The notes beneath the pieces were generated by a model. That model saw only the letters and a program-made list of their open reading frames with translations. It was not told the origin of the DNA and made no database searches. A stretch of 64,000 bases of DNA from Populus alba (lineage: Eukaryota; Streptophyta; Magnoliopsida; Malpighiales; Salicaceae): positions 10,298,169 through 10,362,168 of the forward strand of contig NC_133288.1 of assembly GCF_005239225.2 (NCBI RefSeq). Reading direction: 5' to 3'. Made by a program: the position numbers and the translations under genes. This document shows positions 22,902-36,699 of the stretch, one piece after another. Every line of letters starts with the position of its first letter. Within the stretch, counting starts at the first letter, position 1.

Positions 22902-25853
22902 TTAACTGTCTCCCTCACCACCTTGAGACTTCGGATCTGAATCGGGGTTGGTTTGTTCAAGGTTAGCTACTGCTTCTGGTCCATACAACCGAGTCAACTC
23001 CTCCTGTTATGAAACCCGCGTTTGTTAAATGAGTGATGTCTTGTAATGATCAACTTTTGGCAAGAAGAACGATCAAACTTTAATGAATACGAAGAATGGA
23101 GTTTCAAATAAAAAGGCCAGGGACTAAAATAAACCTTAATGAAATCGTTTTCGGATTTAAGCTTGTTGCATTCTTCGGAGAGGCTCTGCAATTCATCTCT
23201 AAGATTGCAATTGTCATTGCTCAAATTCTCTACCCTGACTTGTAGCTCTTCACACTCTGCCTGGTTAAGATGAAGAGTCAAAGCAATAGATATCAGCTTT
23301 TAATAGGAGAATAAGAGCAGCAAACCTTAAGATAAAATTCAACAACAAATGTTCCCATCAGAATCATCCTCATCACCGATATGAAAAGCAACAGTATGTT
23401 GACCGACCTAAAGAAGCTTTTCTTTTATTTAAAAGAAAGATGGCAAGCAAGCTCTAAATTGGACCTTGAACTTCAAAAGGCAAGGTGATGCTCTTAAGGA
23501 TCATGGGGTCAGGTTAGAGCTAGACAGTGTAAGAAAGTTCTGAAACAGTTGAAGTTGTTAAACTCTTTTTTTTCTAGGCCAGCGACTAGTGAAATTATTT
23601 CAGGACATGAGAAGTGTACTACTTAAGGCTGTTGAGGATTAGAGAATCATCCTTTGCTAGAAAAATACGAGTTTGGTAACGAATATTTTAAATAACCTGT
23701 TTTACCACTCCACCTATCACAGTCGTAAAATAAGGAAGTGGGAGATGAGCATCTGGTTTGGAACTAACAATGGTGAAGAAATAAGCAAACATTCAAAGAC
23801 AAGAAAAGGTGCAAATTACAGCAGTACCTGTTTACGTAACCTTGACCTTCTGGCTGACTCTCTATTAGATTGTTTCCTCTTCTGTCTTTTCAATTCACGT
23901 TCATCCTGTCAGAACCCAAATCTATAATTCAGTGGAAGGAAAAGGAATCCAGATAGCCTAACAGCTGCATTAACAAACAGAAATGCCTCCCATAAATAAC
24001 ATCCTTTCTTCATCATTCTCAAAAACAAATTGACCTGTTCCTTTTGAGGTATAAGAAGGCCAGAGTTTGAATTTTCACGAAATTTGAAATATTATAAGTT
24101 AAGGAAAATACAAACGTGAAAAAATGAAAAACAAACTGCTGAAAGGTCAAACCTTTGATAAGACCATGACAGCAGAATTAATTTGATTGTTAAAAACTGA
24201 ATTTTAATACATGATTTTAAACAAATGCTCAAGAATGATGCAACAAATAACTGCAGGGTTCATACTTGAATCCACTGTTCAGGCAATCCAGCAGGAACAA
24301 CACCAGATGAGGCACAGGATGGATTTGGTCTCATTTTTGTAGCTCCAGAAGCAGCTGGAGATGCATTCCATAAGTCCATCCCAATGTTTAGATTAGTTGC
24401 GGGCATAGACACCACAGGCTTCCCAGGCACAGAAGTTTGGATATTTGCTCCGGTTGAGTTACTTTGTGCATTGGCTGTGAAGAAAGTCAACTTGTTTAGC
24501 AAGCTATTACAGCAAACAAACAAGAACAGATAGAGACAAGGAAGAGAAATGTCACCATCTGCTAGCATTTGGTTGAAGCTTCCTTTCTTGTTTGCAGCAT
24601 TTTCCTATAATATTTAGGCAGGTTTTCATTAAATAGAATATAAATCACACTTTCCATTGGCTGGGTTAACATAGAAAACTGCAATTCCAAAAAAATTCAG
24701 GGCATCTGAATTTCTACAGCATGAACAAGCTGAAAAACCTGTTTTTGGGATAGGTCACCAATGCTTCAACAAGATCCCAGTCATTTGCACTAAACAACAA
24801 GAGCACACAGAAAGCAAAGAATAGGAGTGCACAGAAATATACCTGCTGGTTAGTATTCTCATCACTGGTATCAGATGAGCCATCTGTACCACTTTCAGCA
24901 CTGTTCAGATAGCATATAGGTCAATATCACAAGAATTCAATGTATATGCATTTCAAAAGGAAAAATTACCAATAAACTTGAGCTTAACTGACCTTTGGGA
25001 GGCACCATCATTTCCTGAATCCGAAATAGCCTTTCCACTCTCTCCAGCTTTTCCTCCTGAAGTTCCCTTAGCTTTTTTAGCTGAAGCACGGTCCTTTCCG
25101 TCAGGGACCTTGCCTTCCAACTCTGTATTTGCCGGTGCTGAATTTGGTGTCTGCAAGGAAGATAATGAATATGAAACATCAGATTACCAAATAACTGGTA
25201 GGAATTCATAGGGATCCTAAATACATTTGCCATGGTAGTAAAAGGGAATATCAGCACAAGAAAAATTCTTGTATCAGAAACACTCATTATTACCGGGGCC
25301 ATGTTTGGATGGGCATACACTCCCCCTGCAGGATATAAAGCTGGGTATGGAACTGGGGTTCCATAAGGTGGGATTAAAGGATGCTGAAAATTGTCAACGC
25401 AAAAGAAAATAAGTAACTTCTCTGTCAGATGAGTGGAACTGATGCTTTTCTCAAACAATAGGAGATATCCACCTGGCTTCCCCAAATATAGGGATGAGGT
25501 GTCGGTGAGGCAACTGTTGAGGCAAAAAAGGGAGGTGGGGTAGCTCCAGCACCATAATAAGCCTAAAAAAGTAGCCAAGTTATGAGCATTTAATGTTAGT
25601 GCTGCAGATATAAAAATCAATATATGAATTTGATAAGCATAAACCTGCACAGAATTTGACCAATCAGGATATGAAGGCGTTGTGGGTATTTCCTGTAAAC
25701 ACAATGAAGAGGGATTGGTATGATTGTCAACATGTGAATCTCTGTACATTTGTGTGTGCATTTGTGTTTGTGAGTATGAGAGAGAAAGAGAACCTGATTT
25801 GAAGATGCTGGTTTGGAAGGCTTAGCAGGTGTGCTTTCTTCCCTTGTCCCCAT
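22902..25853 (-). CDS. GBF1: bZIP G-box-binding factor, GBF1 type
   Basis: I assembled 11 coding exons with GT..AG introns that keep frame: 25853-25794, 25692-25645, 25562-25473, 25383-25294, 25150-24993, 24900-24843, 24604-24556, 24474-24266, 23905-23828, 23260-23135 and 23003-22902, giving 355 residues. An in-frame TAA sits directly before the ATG, fixing the start. The N-terminal ~96 residues are the proline-rich GBF domain (TPSYPDWSNSVQAYYGAGA, PHPYIWG, PPYGTPVPYPALYPAGGVYA). A Lys/Ser/Gly-rich linker (97-168) includes SGNDGAS. The motif NIGMDLW is present near 225. The basic region is at 260-280 with N268 and R276 (NRESARRSR), and the zipper has leucines at 286, 293, 300, 307 and 314. 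GBFs bind CACGTG G-boxes as dimers in the nucleus and act in light responses and senescence. Motif order fits GBF1 better than GBF2 or GBF3. Confidence 0.93.
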
Positions 25854-28328
25854 TTATATCAATTCAGTAAATACCACCAACTTCAACAAATTATGTTTGG
25901 ATCTATTGTATCCAGAGCAATATTTATAAAGCACCTGCTAACGTCATACTAGATTACAAAACATATCATGAATTACATGCAATCATTATGAAATCAATTC
26001 TCATTACCATACATGGAAGCAATTATCATTGTGTTAAACATTAACAGGCGTACAGCCAAAGCCACCACTGCATTGACACCAATGTGCAAAAAGTATAGCA
26101 ATAGTCTCTAATGAATTGGAACTAGCCATGCATCCTTAGCTAAAATGCTTATAGCTAGCTCACTACCTCTCTTGGTGTTAAGAAGACATTGTCATCACTC
26201 GTTGCAATTAAAAAATCATGCTATCAATCACTTTCCACATATCACATGACATTTTGGTGGGGGAAAAATTACTGCTCACAAGATTCACCCTCGAACATGG
26301 GATGAAGACGGTGACTGTGTTGCAAGACAAGCATTGAGGAAGAAATGGAGAAACTAAAAAAAAAGAAGAAAACTTTAATATACTTAATACTTAACAACTC
26401 AACAGAGCCATAATCCCAACCATGTATACATGGACATGCCCACAAGCCTTTGTAGGTGAAGTTCCCTTTCAAAATCAACAAGTCTCTTGGTCACTTATAG
26501 TGACCAATCAAACCCTTGTCAATGCTCACACAAATGACCTTCACAACCAGAATAATGCAATAGTGTCTCATAGTAATCTCATAAATCCCTACATAATCTG
26601 GACCAGGGCTCAACTACAATATACATTCTAAAGCAACCCTGCTCCATTCCTATTGGCCATGGTTATTTCACTTGTAGTCAACCTGTAAACAATCAGTTTT
26701 CAATCTACATTACCATTTATGATTTATCTTCTCCATCACCAGCGGACATCTCCGTTGCTTAAGTCCTAATACTTCAAAAAGATATAAAACAACAGTAAAG
26801 AATATTTAAAGATCCATCGGCAGGCAAAAAAGGAACCATCATTACTGGAAATATTATTTTACATTATGCCCAATTTTTTAATAGATTAGTGAGTGCTTCG
26901 TAAGAAAAAATGCAGCACTTCAAGTGTCCAAAAAAGATAATCTTCACTTCATATGCAAGCTGTGTCCCTGCTATTCTGAAGCTTCACCAACATCAAAAAG
27001 CTGATACCATTTTTGCTCATCGAAACAGGCATCAGTTCATTACAATCAATCCATAACTTAGCCAAAAAGTATAAAAAATCCTTTCCAAGGGAAATTAACA
27101 CTACATTAAGCTCCTCCATTACAAGTACTACTTACAACAGATTATAGTCACTATCTTCATCCAAAGAGCACGCTTTATATGATCTTCTTTGGAGATATGG
27201 GAAATATTTGAACTTTCACCAATTTCAAGAATGCAGGCGTAGCATCCAAAATGAGTTTCTTATAGTCAGGTTAAATTGTAAGAACCACACCCCTTACAAT
27301 AATAAGCCCTAGAGTTGACTATTAGTACCTTTAATTATAATAAGCTAAAAGAAGTTTATTAGTGTCAATCAAATCATCAGTGTTCTTCAAGAACATCCTC
27401 CTGCCACATGCCCATTGTAATCATAGATTTATTGTAGGTCCCACAATAGAATTAAAGAAAATTAATTAATATTGTATCAATATATATAAAGAAAATTGAT
27501 TTATCATCAACAGTCTCTACCAAAAATGCATGAGCAAACAGCCACTGTATTTATGATTCATTACTCATTTGTCATTGTTCTGTAGGTTAATCTATTACCG
27601 CTGCTTATTAGGGGAAAATAGCATTTTTCTATCCAGAATGATCCCCACTCTCCCATACGACCTAACTGTTATCTTGACATGACTAAAATCCAAAGAGTCA
27701 TCTTACCTCTTGCTATAACCAAACAAAATGCATAAAATCCATTTCAGCCATTTGTCAATAGCTTCCTGTATTTTCTCATTCTGTCAAGCCTAGTTAGTAT
27801 TAGATCTTTACGACTCTGATCTCAGTTAAATAAAGCTATCATAGATAAGTTTCTTTAAATAGACCAGCAGCAAGCATCACAAACATGCCCTAACTTACAC
27901 TGAATCTCTCTAAAATGTTCTCTAATGACTAGAATATACCTTATTATTACACACAATAGCCTAAAATTTCAAGCTCGAAGCATAAATATTTTTACTAGTA
28001 CAAACTAAAATAAAGCTTTAATAAGTACAATAATGAAATGTACAGCAGAACTAGCTATTTCCTAACAATAGCAACCTTAAAAACTGAAAACAAAAAAAGA
28101 CCCATTCATTAAAACATAAGCAAAACACAAAACAAATTCATAAACAAAAACTTTATCAAAATAGCACAAAAAAAAAGAGGAAAGGAAACAAACCCACTAC
28201 ATACTACCATAAAATAGAACTAAATAATCCCATAACATGATAAATCAAACTACAGGAAAAAACCAGAAGCTCTAGTACATCACAGAAAAAAGATATGAAA
28301 TGGTTGAGAGCAGAGCAACAAGAGGCAC
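25854..28328 (-). other. Upstream region of the bZIP gene, probable 5'-leader intron
   Basis: AT-rich sequence without a supported coding exon lies between the GBF1-type start codon and the candidate leader exon near 28.33-28.61 kb. Several acceptor-like sites occur near the start codon, for example CGTTAGCAG on the minus strand near 25.94 kb. Short open frames on both strands look like chance. Whether this is one intron or includes the promoter itself cannot be settled from sequence alone. Confidence 0.35.
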
Positions 28329-28610
28329 CTTAGTTTCATGCCTGAAGAGAGAGGAGAAAAAAGAGTGAGTGGAAGGTCCAAGTTGGATGAAATAAGCCTC
28401 CTGTGTGCTAGTAAAAAGAACTTCCCTTTCTTTTCTCTCTTTTCTTTTTCTCTGAGAAAGATAAGACGGGCTGAGATTCAAGTGAGAGAATATATTAAAC
28501 AGACAAAAGAGTCAAACAGAAGAATACGCAGATCCTCTTGCGCTGCCTTGCTATTAATCATTTCCTCTATGTCGTTGGGGCTCTCTCCAAAAAACAGGTG
28601 AAGGAGTTTT
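28329..28610 (-). other. Candidate 5' UTR exon of the bZIP gene
   Basis: A pyrimidine/purine-rich, less AT-rich block reads like a plant leader on the minus strand. Its left edge fits a splice donor (AACTAAG followed by GTGCC). No coding potential is claimed. The alternative is an unrelated transcribed or promoter segment. Confidence 0.3.
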
Positions 28611-28619
28611 GGCTGTTAG

Positions 28620-30850
28620 AACCTCAGAATTTTAGGATCTTTTATGGAGAAGACGAGCGAGGAGTGATGATGGTGGGGTCTATATGGTATATAGTTGGGA
28701 TCCCTAACCTTACATATCTATACCTGTATTGGGTCCCCTAAAACTATCTTAATTCCGAAATCATTCCTCTAGTTCTATTTATTGAACTTATATTTTGCGG
28801 CTCCTTAAAAGATGAAAACCACTGTCTGATGATATATACAATATGATAGCCCTTTAATACATTTCATAATTTCTAAAATTTCCGGATTCCACCCTCGGAC
28901 CAAAGGTAATACCCATGTGAAATAGATAAAATAATGCAATCTTATGGCTTCAGAGGAGCTTAAACAATCATCCTACTTTAACGAGACTAAGGACATCTAT
29001 TATCTATATTTACTCTCGGTTAGCGAATTCAATTTTTTTGGTTACCTTTTTATCTAGGAGAAAATGTGTTGCTATATCCTCCCCCTCTCCCCTTTCCCTG
29101 TTGGTGAAATTTAAGCACAGATTCTACGTGGGGCGGGTATGATTATCTTAGATACAAGTGAGCATTCAAATATCATAAACACTCAGGGTTCAAAATTAAT
29201 ACAAACACCGAAACCAAACTAAAAACGCTTTACATAAATAAGTAGAAGTAATGAGGAATGCAGCCATAATCATCAGTCATTAATGAGTTGTTCGAGCTGG
29301 TTAAGTTCTACTTTTACAATTAACAAAAGTTTTTAATTAAAAAAAATGAAGTCTTATAGACACTATAAAATATTATTTGAAAAGATTAGATACTTATTCC
29401 AGTTAAGAGAATATTTTTTAATAAAAATTTTATAGCTGATCTAAATAACTCTTCACATAAATTTCAAATACATAACATATCTTTCTTTACCGTCATTTCA
29501 ATTAAATAATTTATACACTTTAGATTGTGACACTATCAATCAGACAGAGTGAGAGATAAGCTAGTCGCGCGGTTTTGTTTGACAATAGATGACACTTACT
29601 GTCGAGAGACTAAGAGATAAAGGAAATGCCCAGCATGTCCCATGTTCCCCGTACTGACTGGATCTAGAGCATATTTCTTCATTGAATTTCCAATGATAGC
29701 TATCGGTACATGAGAATTGTGATTATTGGATGACTCGTGATTGGACAAATCCGTCACTCTCCCCTATCGAATGGAATAACACAAATTAATCTAAAATTAA
29801 TTATACATAAGCTTAATTGAACAAAAAAACTATTAGTGTGTTGAAAAACACGGTGATTCTCATGTATAACTTAACCTTGGGATCTCATCTTGGTTAGATC
29901 CAGGCAACCGGATAAAATAGATCATCTGCTAGAACTCAAGGCGGTCGCAGTTTGAAAAAAAAATAGAGGTTAAGCTTAATAAAATTTGGAAATGCTGTGA
30001 CCTAATGTCTGACAGACTTGTGACAGAATTAACCCCGGTTGTAAATTTTGATTGACTTTCTGCTTCTTATTTTTTAATAATCTAAAAAACGAATGGATCG
30101 TCGGTATATTTGCGATTTTTTGTTATAAATAAATTATAACAAAACAAAGCAATTACCCTTGTGACCTGTCAAAACACTGAAACCCGGGCCTTGAACTGGA
30201 CCAAGTTCTAAAAACTATAGAAAAAAAACTAGTATTATCCTACCATTAAGAGCTTAATTAACATTAATTAGTTAGATGGTTAGTTAACAACAGCAAACAT
30301 ACAACATTAAAAATCACAACAAGCTGTTGTCCTAACTGTATTTTCTTGCTTTGCAGTCTAGACATGAGCTGTGATTTTATCTGTGTTTTCTTTCAGGTTA
30401 TGTATTGGTCTTAAAAAATGGATGCAATACATCTCAAAGAAGAAGAGAAAAAAAATTAGAAGAGCTTTTATATACCAAAGAGAAAGGCAATTTTTTTTCA
30501 AGCAAAATGGCACCAATGTGCAAAGTGCCTCAACAACATTATTCTAACCAACATACAAACAACTTCATACTTTTTCATTTTATCAACAAAAAAATTAACA
30601 TGCAACTCAATTACATGCCTACATGAAAAACAACTTCATGTCCATAAAAAAAAAAAGGATAAAATAACATATCAGGTAAGCACAATACTTCAAATGAATC
30701 TGCACTCCTCAAGAGACCCTAGCCACAAACATAGTTGTCTCCATCAATTTTCTTTCGAGTCTCAGACTCATTCACATGCTCTCCATCATGAAAATAAAAC
30801 TTAAACAAAATATCCACGAAACTCAACCAACTCTTAAACACCATTCCTAA
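28620..30850. other. Intergenic region, nothing recognised
   Basis: Mixed AT-rich DNA with no open frame that looks real on either strand and no recognised repeat. The first part may be the promoter of the bZIP gene if the leader exon call is right. Confidence 0.45.
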
Positions 30851-31400
30851 AGTATGGAAGAATTTTTATTTGACACAAAATGTTACATACTCGCCTTTCC
30901 AAGCATTTTATAACTAGGAAGGTCAACCTGAATAACTATAATGGTCTCAAAAATCCTATAGAGCTTATAAAAAATGTTAGAAATATTTTGGAATCGATGA
31001 CAACAAAGAATGATGTCATATGCAAGATTTTCCCTTCAACATTTTATGGATGTCTTAAGGCATGGTATCATAGCTTTGCTCTTAGCTCCATCCTAGGTCT
31101 TTATAATCTTTTTGTGGAGTTCATCTCTTATTTCAACACTAATATTCTAACTAAAAAAACACAATTAAACCCTTTACTATTACACAATTGAGAGAATAAA
31201 AAGACTATAACAAGAAAATGTTAAGCAAAAAATATGCTCAAGTCTATCATCACTAAAGTCTTGATCAGTGAAGTCTATAACTACTCATTATGGGAACTCT
31301 TATACACTTTCCATGACAAAACACTTATTATCATAAAACAAATGATGGAGAACCATGTTCAAGTAAAGGAAGCCAACATGACTAGATGGGGTCACCATCA
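30850..31400 (+). pseudogene. Ty3/gypsy gag fragment
   Basis: The plus-strand frame at 30880-31191 contains NLNNYNGLKNPIELIKNVRN, then CKIFPSTFYGCLKAWYHSFA and LYNLFVEFISYFNTN. This is the pattern of the retrotransposon gag domain (Y-G-x-x-D/N-P ... F-P-x-T-L-x-G-x-A-x-x-W). After a stop, 31280-31380 still reads LLWELLYTFHDKT and VQVKEA in the expected place. No protease, RT or LTR was recognised nearby, so this is an isolated broken piece. Confidence 0.65.
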
Positions 31401-31611
31401 TTTTTAAAGAGCAGAATCTTCACAATATCACTAGTCTCTTACTAGAGCATAAAATAAAAACACCAAATGACACTTTCATGATCACTAGACATTTTTTGAA
31501 CTTTTAACCACACTCACATTTTATGTTCTTCTAAGCTAGACATTTTCAGTTCTAGAAGATGTTTGTAATGACTAGCAAAGTTTTTATGCTCCTCATCACT
31601 AGGATTGAATG

Positions 31612-31616
<5 letters not shown>

Positions 31617-31647
<31 letters not shown>
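31617..31647. repeat. AT dinucleotide microsatellite
   Basis: About 15 uninterrupted TA units, followed by further imperfect TATA runs to about 31670. Confidence 0.95.
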
Positions 31648-31654
<7 letters not shown>

Positions 31655-31679
31655 GTATATATATTATATGAATGGTATT

Positions 31680-33980
31680 TATGCTAAATCATTTGCTAGT
31701 TGGTTTTCATGTCTAAAAGTTTTGGTTTATCACTAAGTTATTACTTGTTCAACATTACCTTTTAAGTTTTTATATTTTTAAAAAAATATATGATACGTAG
31801 GACACTTATACATATCACTAAGAGTCATATCCTAGGCTTGTCAAATCATCTATTTGATTTTTTTCATGTTGATTGTACTTTTTTCTAGCACTAACATTAA
31901 TCTATTGTTTATTGTGATCGATCGAACTTGATGCTTTAGAGCTCTCAATTTCTAATAAGTCCATCAAGCTTCGAGGTATCAAGTTTCATTTTTTAAAAAA
32001 CAGTTAAAATAAGATTCTTTAACCTATTAAATACAAGAACTTAACTCATAGTTTTAAGGTAGGATCAACTTTTTATTTATCCCCGTGCCCCGAATCTAAA
32101 CCCGAAACAATTGAATCAGAGCTATTTGACTCGACCCAAGCCTACCAAAATGCCAGATCAAGTAAAGAAAGGTTCTCATTTTCTAAAACTCTTTCAATGC
32201 CTTTGCAGAAGAAAAGAAAAAACAAGCCATATGCTATTCCGATCCTTCGAAACCATGTAGGCAACCGTACTATGAAAAGGCCTACGATGTAGCTGGTGTG
32301 CCTGCTAGATAAACAGGCTATTGGTCTGGATGTGATGTCCATGCGGGCCTCTGGAGAACAAGGCTTTCCAGATTTAAGGACAATATGGCCGACAGAGACT
32401 GTAACATGGTTGCCATCCAGTTCCCACATTCTGATGATAAACCCAACAACAACTACATTCGAGACAAGGACAAACCAGAAGTGGTCTTATCCTGTTAGCT
32501 AACTTACCCTTTCACATGAAGTTTGTTGCCTTTTGTCCCTTTTCGATAGTATAGATTTGAGCTACGTGTGATCAAAATGTGTTTGGGTTTGAGAAAAAAA
32601 AAATTTCATTGGATTGAAAAAAAAATAATGATATCAAAACTATTAAAAAAAAAAAAGCTTTTTTAAAAATATTAATTGAATGATTAACATTATAATTATA
32701 TAACACTGAAAACAAGTAAGAGAGATTTGCAACTGTTCACAATAATAAAATAATCGAGTCACTGTTCATGGTATTTTTTCGTCCTCATACTTTAAAAATG
32801 TTTTAATGTACGGTTTTTAGTTTTTAATTTACATTATCACATGTGTGTTATGAAAAGAATTATTTTTAAGCTGTATGAAGATTGCTATTATGGAATAAAA
32901 TTGTAGGGTTTGGTTTTAAAAAATAAACAATTTGGTTTGATTTGATTTTTAGTTTTTAGGCTAATTAAAGTTTTTTCCATTGGAAATTAGGTTATTTAGG
33001 TTCTAAGAATGTTCCTTTTTTTTTTTTTTTTTTTGTGTTTTTAGCTTTTTTAAAAGTAGTAATTGGCTTTTTAGAATTCAACCCTGGTTTTTTTTTTCTT
33101 TTTTTATCATTTTTGTGTTAGTGAACAACATTTTTGTTTGCTTAATCAAACAAGGTTTTATCTATTCTATTTTTAATAATAAATAAATAAAATATACAGG
33201 ATGAAAATAAAAAATATTTTATTTTTTTGTTATTATCAATTTTTTATATTTTGACAAATTAATTAATCTTTTATTTTATTTTTAATACAATGGCATATAA
33301 ATTATCGAACCATTATTATTTTCTTATCTAAAAAATGCTTCAAAATCATGGTCAAGGTAGAAAATAAATAAGTTTAAAAAAACCAAAAGGGAGCTATGGC
33401 TAAGGAAAAGGATGGTTTTTCTTCTGAATTTAAATCATTTAAACTTATTATGAATATTTATTTTAAGTCTTTTATTCAAATAACCATATTTTTAATCAAA
33501 ACAATTTCATCAAGATAAAAAAAAAATGTATGAACAAAAAGAATTTGACCGGTTTTTGCTCGAGAACTTAAAACCATTTAAATTCTTATATAATTAGTAT
33601 TTATTTTATTATATAAAATAAAATAAAATATAGGTTTCGAAAAAACCAGTATTTTTTAAAAACATTTTCACTATATATTGATAATAAAAAAACCTGCACT
33701 CTAAGAAATAAACTGGGATGTGGTGTGTTGATGACTTTTGCTTCTTGTTGATCAGAGGTTTCTTGCTTGTTGGTTCTGCGCTTGTCTCAGAAACATCTTC
33801 TAGCATGAAAACACGCACACAAAACATGAGAACAGCTACTGTTTGCAGGCAAACTATATAATTAAAACTGGCATGCATTTCCAATTTCTAGCTAGACGAA
33901 GACACCTCCTGGTAGACTTGACGAGGAAGATTTTTACATTAGGCTGTTGCTTAATCACTATCTACATCCTAAAAAAGGTT
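31680..33980. other. Intergenic region with one GC-richer island
   Basis: Mostly AT-rich with many homopolymer runs. The block at about 32145-32500 is clearly less AT-rich and is open on both strands (minus 32142-32429, plus 32296-32502). I recognise no protein family in any frame. It may be a fragment of a gene or transposon. Confidence 0.4.
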
Positions 33981-33986
33981 AGCCAG

Positions 33987-35694
33987 TCACATATACTGAT
34001 TAATCCATTCCATTCCGGGAATGTAATTGTTTTCTGGTGGCATGTAGAAAGCATCTCCATATCCTTCCAGTACTGCAAATTCTCCCAGAAATGGGGGCTC
34101 CATGGCCATTGACAGGGATGAACTGGGACTGCTGGTGGAAACCCTATCAGCACGGTCTGATAGCCTTTGGATCTCCTTTTCTGCTCTAGAGAGTTGTTCC
34201 TTGAGCTTTAAAACCTGCAATTAATGAACCCGTATATCATTAATTATGTAAAAAACACTGAAAATTGGAATAATTTGACATGTTCTGATGAAGGTATGCT
34301 TGTTCCATCAGTCTAGCTTGGACAATGGCGTGCCTCGTCGCGCTCGTGGAGCAGTGGATTTGAAGGGCCCGACCCAATACTATTTAGCTTTAAACAACGT
34401 TGTACGAACTCATGAACCACATTGTAGAATTTTGTTGTAAAAAAATGGCAATTTTCTGTTCATTTTCAATGTTTTGGTTCACTTTTATGATGAATTTTCC
34501 TCTGAATCCTAATCCATTAGGCTGACTTTCTCCGAGCCTAGGGCCCATGTACGTTCGAGAATGGACGGTGTGCTTGGCATTGTTACCAGACTACAGTTCA
34601 TTAATTTTTGTTTTTCTATTTTAAACTAATTTTTTAAAAATGTTTTCTGATCTCCTTTTCTATTTTAAATTAATATTATCCCAGAAACGAACCAGACCAG
34701 ATCAGAAGGAAAACAAAACAACAAAAAAAAGTATGCCAAAGAGAAGAAGACATGCAAGAAATTAACCAGTGAATTCCTAGACTAGTAGAATCTTGCGTAT
34801 GCAGGCAGGGGGGCGGAAGCATGTAAGAGAACTCAAATTGGAGTCCTAATTTTATCATTTTGCATGAAAAAAACCAACGAGGTACGTGAGTCTACTTTTA
34901 TTTTATTTGGTATTAAATAAGATATATAAGCATAGTTGACCTTAAACAACTCAATTTCATCAAGTAATTAATTAAATAGTTTCACTAAGTTGATCAGTGC
35001 TTCTTCATTGCTAATAATATACCTAATAAAACAGTAAAATATAGCACTTGATCAAGCAATTAGCTATACTCAATTTCTTCCTCTGGTGTAATAAAAGAAA
35101 ACGAATGATCCAAATCACTGAGCCTTAATAGACTAATAAAGTACTTAAGAAACATGTTCTTAAACATACAGAGAAAGACTAGAGAGAGATTGACCTCGGA
35201 TTCAAGCAGGCATTTCTCGACAACTATGCTCTCATGGGCTGTCTTCAACTTTGTGTATTCCTCCTCTAGCTTCTTGTTCTTCCACCTTGCCCTTCGGTTT
35301 TGAAACCAAACCGCAACTTGACGAGGGTCAAGCCCCAAATCTGAAGCAAGCTTCTCCTTCCTCTCGGTTTCCAACTTATGTTCATCACCAAAAGTCATTT
35401 CTAGGAAATTAACTTGCTCAGCACTAAGTTTCCTCTTCCTTGCGCCACCAACACCTTCTCCTGTGTTCTTCTTTCGCCTTCGTCGTGGTTTAGATTCACC
35501 TAAACATGTCCAAGAGCACATGTTAAGGAAACACTATCAACTTATTTACAAGCTCATGATCAAAACACAAGAAATTGTGATGGCTGCTTGGTTTTCATGT
35601 ATCAGTACTAACCTTGTTTTGGAACCATTTGAGTGTATAAACCGGGGTACAATTGAGATATGAGTGCTATGTGATCTTCAACCTTGTGATTCAT
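33987..35694 (-). CDS. HB40: Class I HD-Zip transcription factor, HB21/HB40/HB53 type
   Basis: Three exons in frame: 35694-35613, 35499-35195 and 34214-33987, all with GT..AG introns, giving 204 residues. The start [18 protein letters not shown] and the first exon ending near VPKQ match the N-terminus of the HB21/40/53 group. Residues 33-38 are a basic stretch RRRRKK. The homeodomain is at about 48-103 with helix 3 [10 protein letters not shown] at 92-101. The leucine zipper follows at once, with heptad residues L105, L112, I119, L126, L133 and L147. The end EWINQYM resembles the family's aromatic C-terminus. HD-Zip I proteins bind pseudopalindromic CAATNATTG as dimers in the nucleus; in Arabidopsis this group acts in bud dormancy through abscisic acid. 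Which of the three paralogues it equals is judged mainly from the GBF1 neighbour. Confidence 0.92.
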
Positions 35695-35818
35695 GGTGGT
35701 TGTCCTCCTATTGGTTGTCTTCCTCTCTTTTCCTCTTATCTCAGCACTCAAGATAATTATGATGGTGTTCTAGGTGTTGAAGAAGGAGTGGGCAGCCTTG
35801 AGAAACATGAAGGTTCAT

Positions 35819-35824
35819 TTTATA
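35819..35824 (-). promoter_or_regulatory. TATA box of the HD-Zip gene
   Basis: TATAAA within CTTATAAAATG on the minus strand lies about 125 bp upstream of the HD-Zip start codon, a normal distance for a TATA element plus a ~90-nt leader. No transcript data support it. Confidence 0.5.
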
Positions 35825-35894
35825 AGGGTGGAGTAGGACTTAAGTGGGTGTTTGTCAAAACGGGCTTTCTTGAAACTTAGGTGGTGAGGACTTT

Positions 35895-36690
35895 AATTTC
35901 CGTGCTAATTTCAACAATGCCATTCATGCACCTTGACCAGAATATAGGTTAAGAAGAAGATGTCAACATCCCTCTAAAAGCCCTCCCTTTCTTTTACCAT
36001 TTCTTTGCTAGTAAAAATAATCGAATATGCAAGTGAATAAAGAATCTCTCTCTCTATGTGTGTGTGTGTGTCTATATATATATATATATATGGATGAAAA
36101 CATGATTAATTTGAATGAGCATCTACATGAAATTAACTACTCTAGCTTGATGGAAACCAAAAAATAAAAAATACAATCACTTTATGTGCTCACAAATTTT
36201 ACCAATTCTGTAAACATATCTAAATTGGGTCAAAATTTCACAATTATTCATTGACGGGCATGATCAGCCTTTAATTATTAATTGGGCATTAACCCCCTCC
36301 CTAGCTATGGCATGTAATAATTAATAGGTTTGTTCTAGGCTTTCCTAATTAGGTAATTAGTGAAGGATGAACAAAGAGCTCACACTACCTTGTAATTTCA
36401 TACGGGTTAAGATCCCAAACCTGACCACTGATGTTAATAAACAATTTGGTACGATTGTCCTCTGCATTTGGAGATGCAACTTACTTTTGTTGTCCGATTA
36501 GGTGGCATTCTCCTCTCCCCCCGTCCATCCTCACTAGCCAAGTCGCACTCTTTTAGCTTGGCTACTAGAAATTTACATGTGGTATGCTATGCTACAGATC
36601 AATTAATTTATTTTTATAAATATATAAAAATATTCAAGTTTGTAAATTTACTTTTAATAAAAAAAAAAAGAAAACCATATAATGATTGAT
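35895..36690. other. Upstream region of the HD-Zip gene
   Basis: Intergenic, with a CT/GT/TA compound microsatellite at about 36043-36091. No gene is supported. Probable distal promoter. Confidence 0.45.
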
Positions 36691-36699
36691 TTAACATGA

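Noticed and set aside
24937..25761. 274-codon minus-strand open frame inside the bZIP locus
   Set aside because: It runs through introns of the GBF1-type gene in the wrong frame for most of its length; splice sites and the conserved GBF motifs support the exon model instead.
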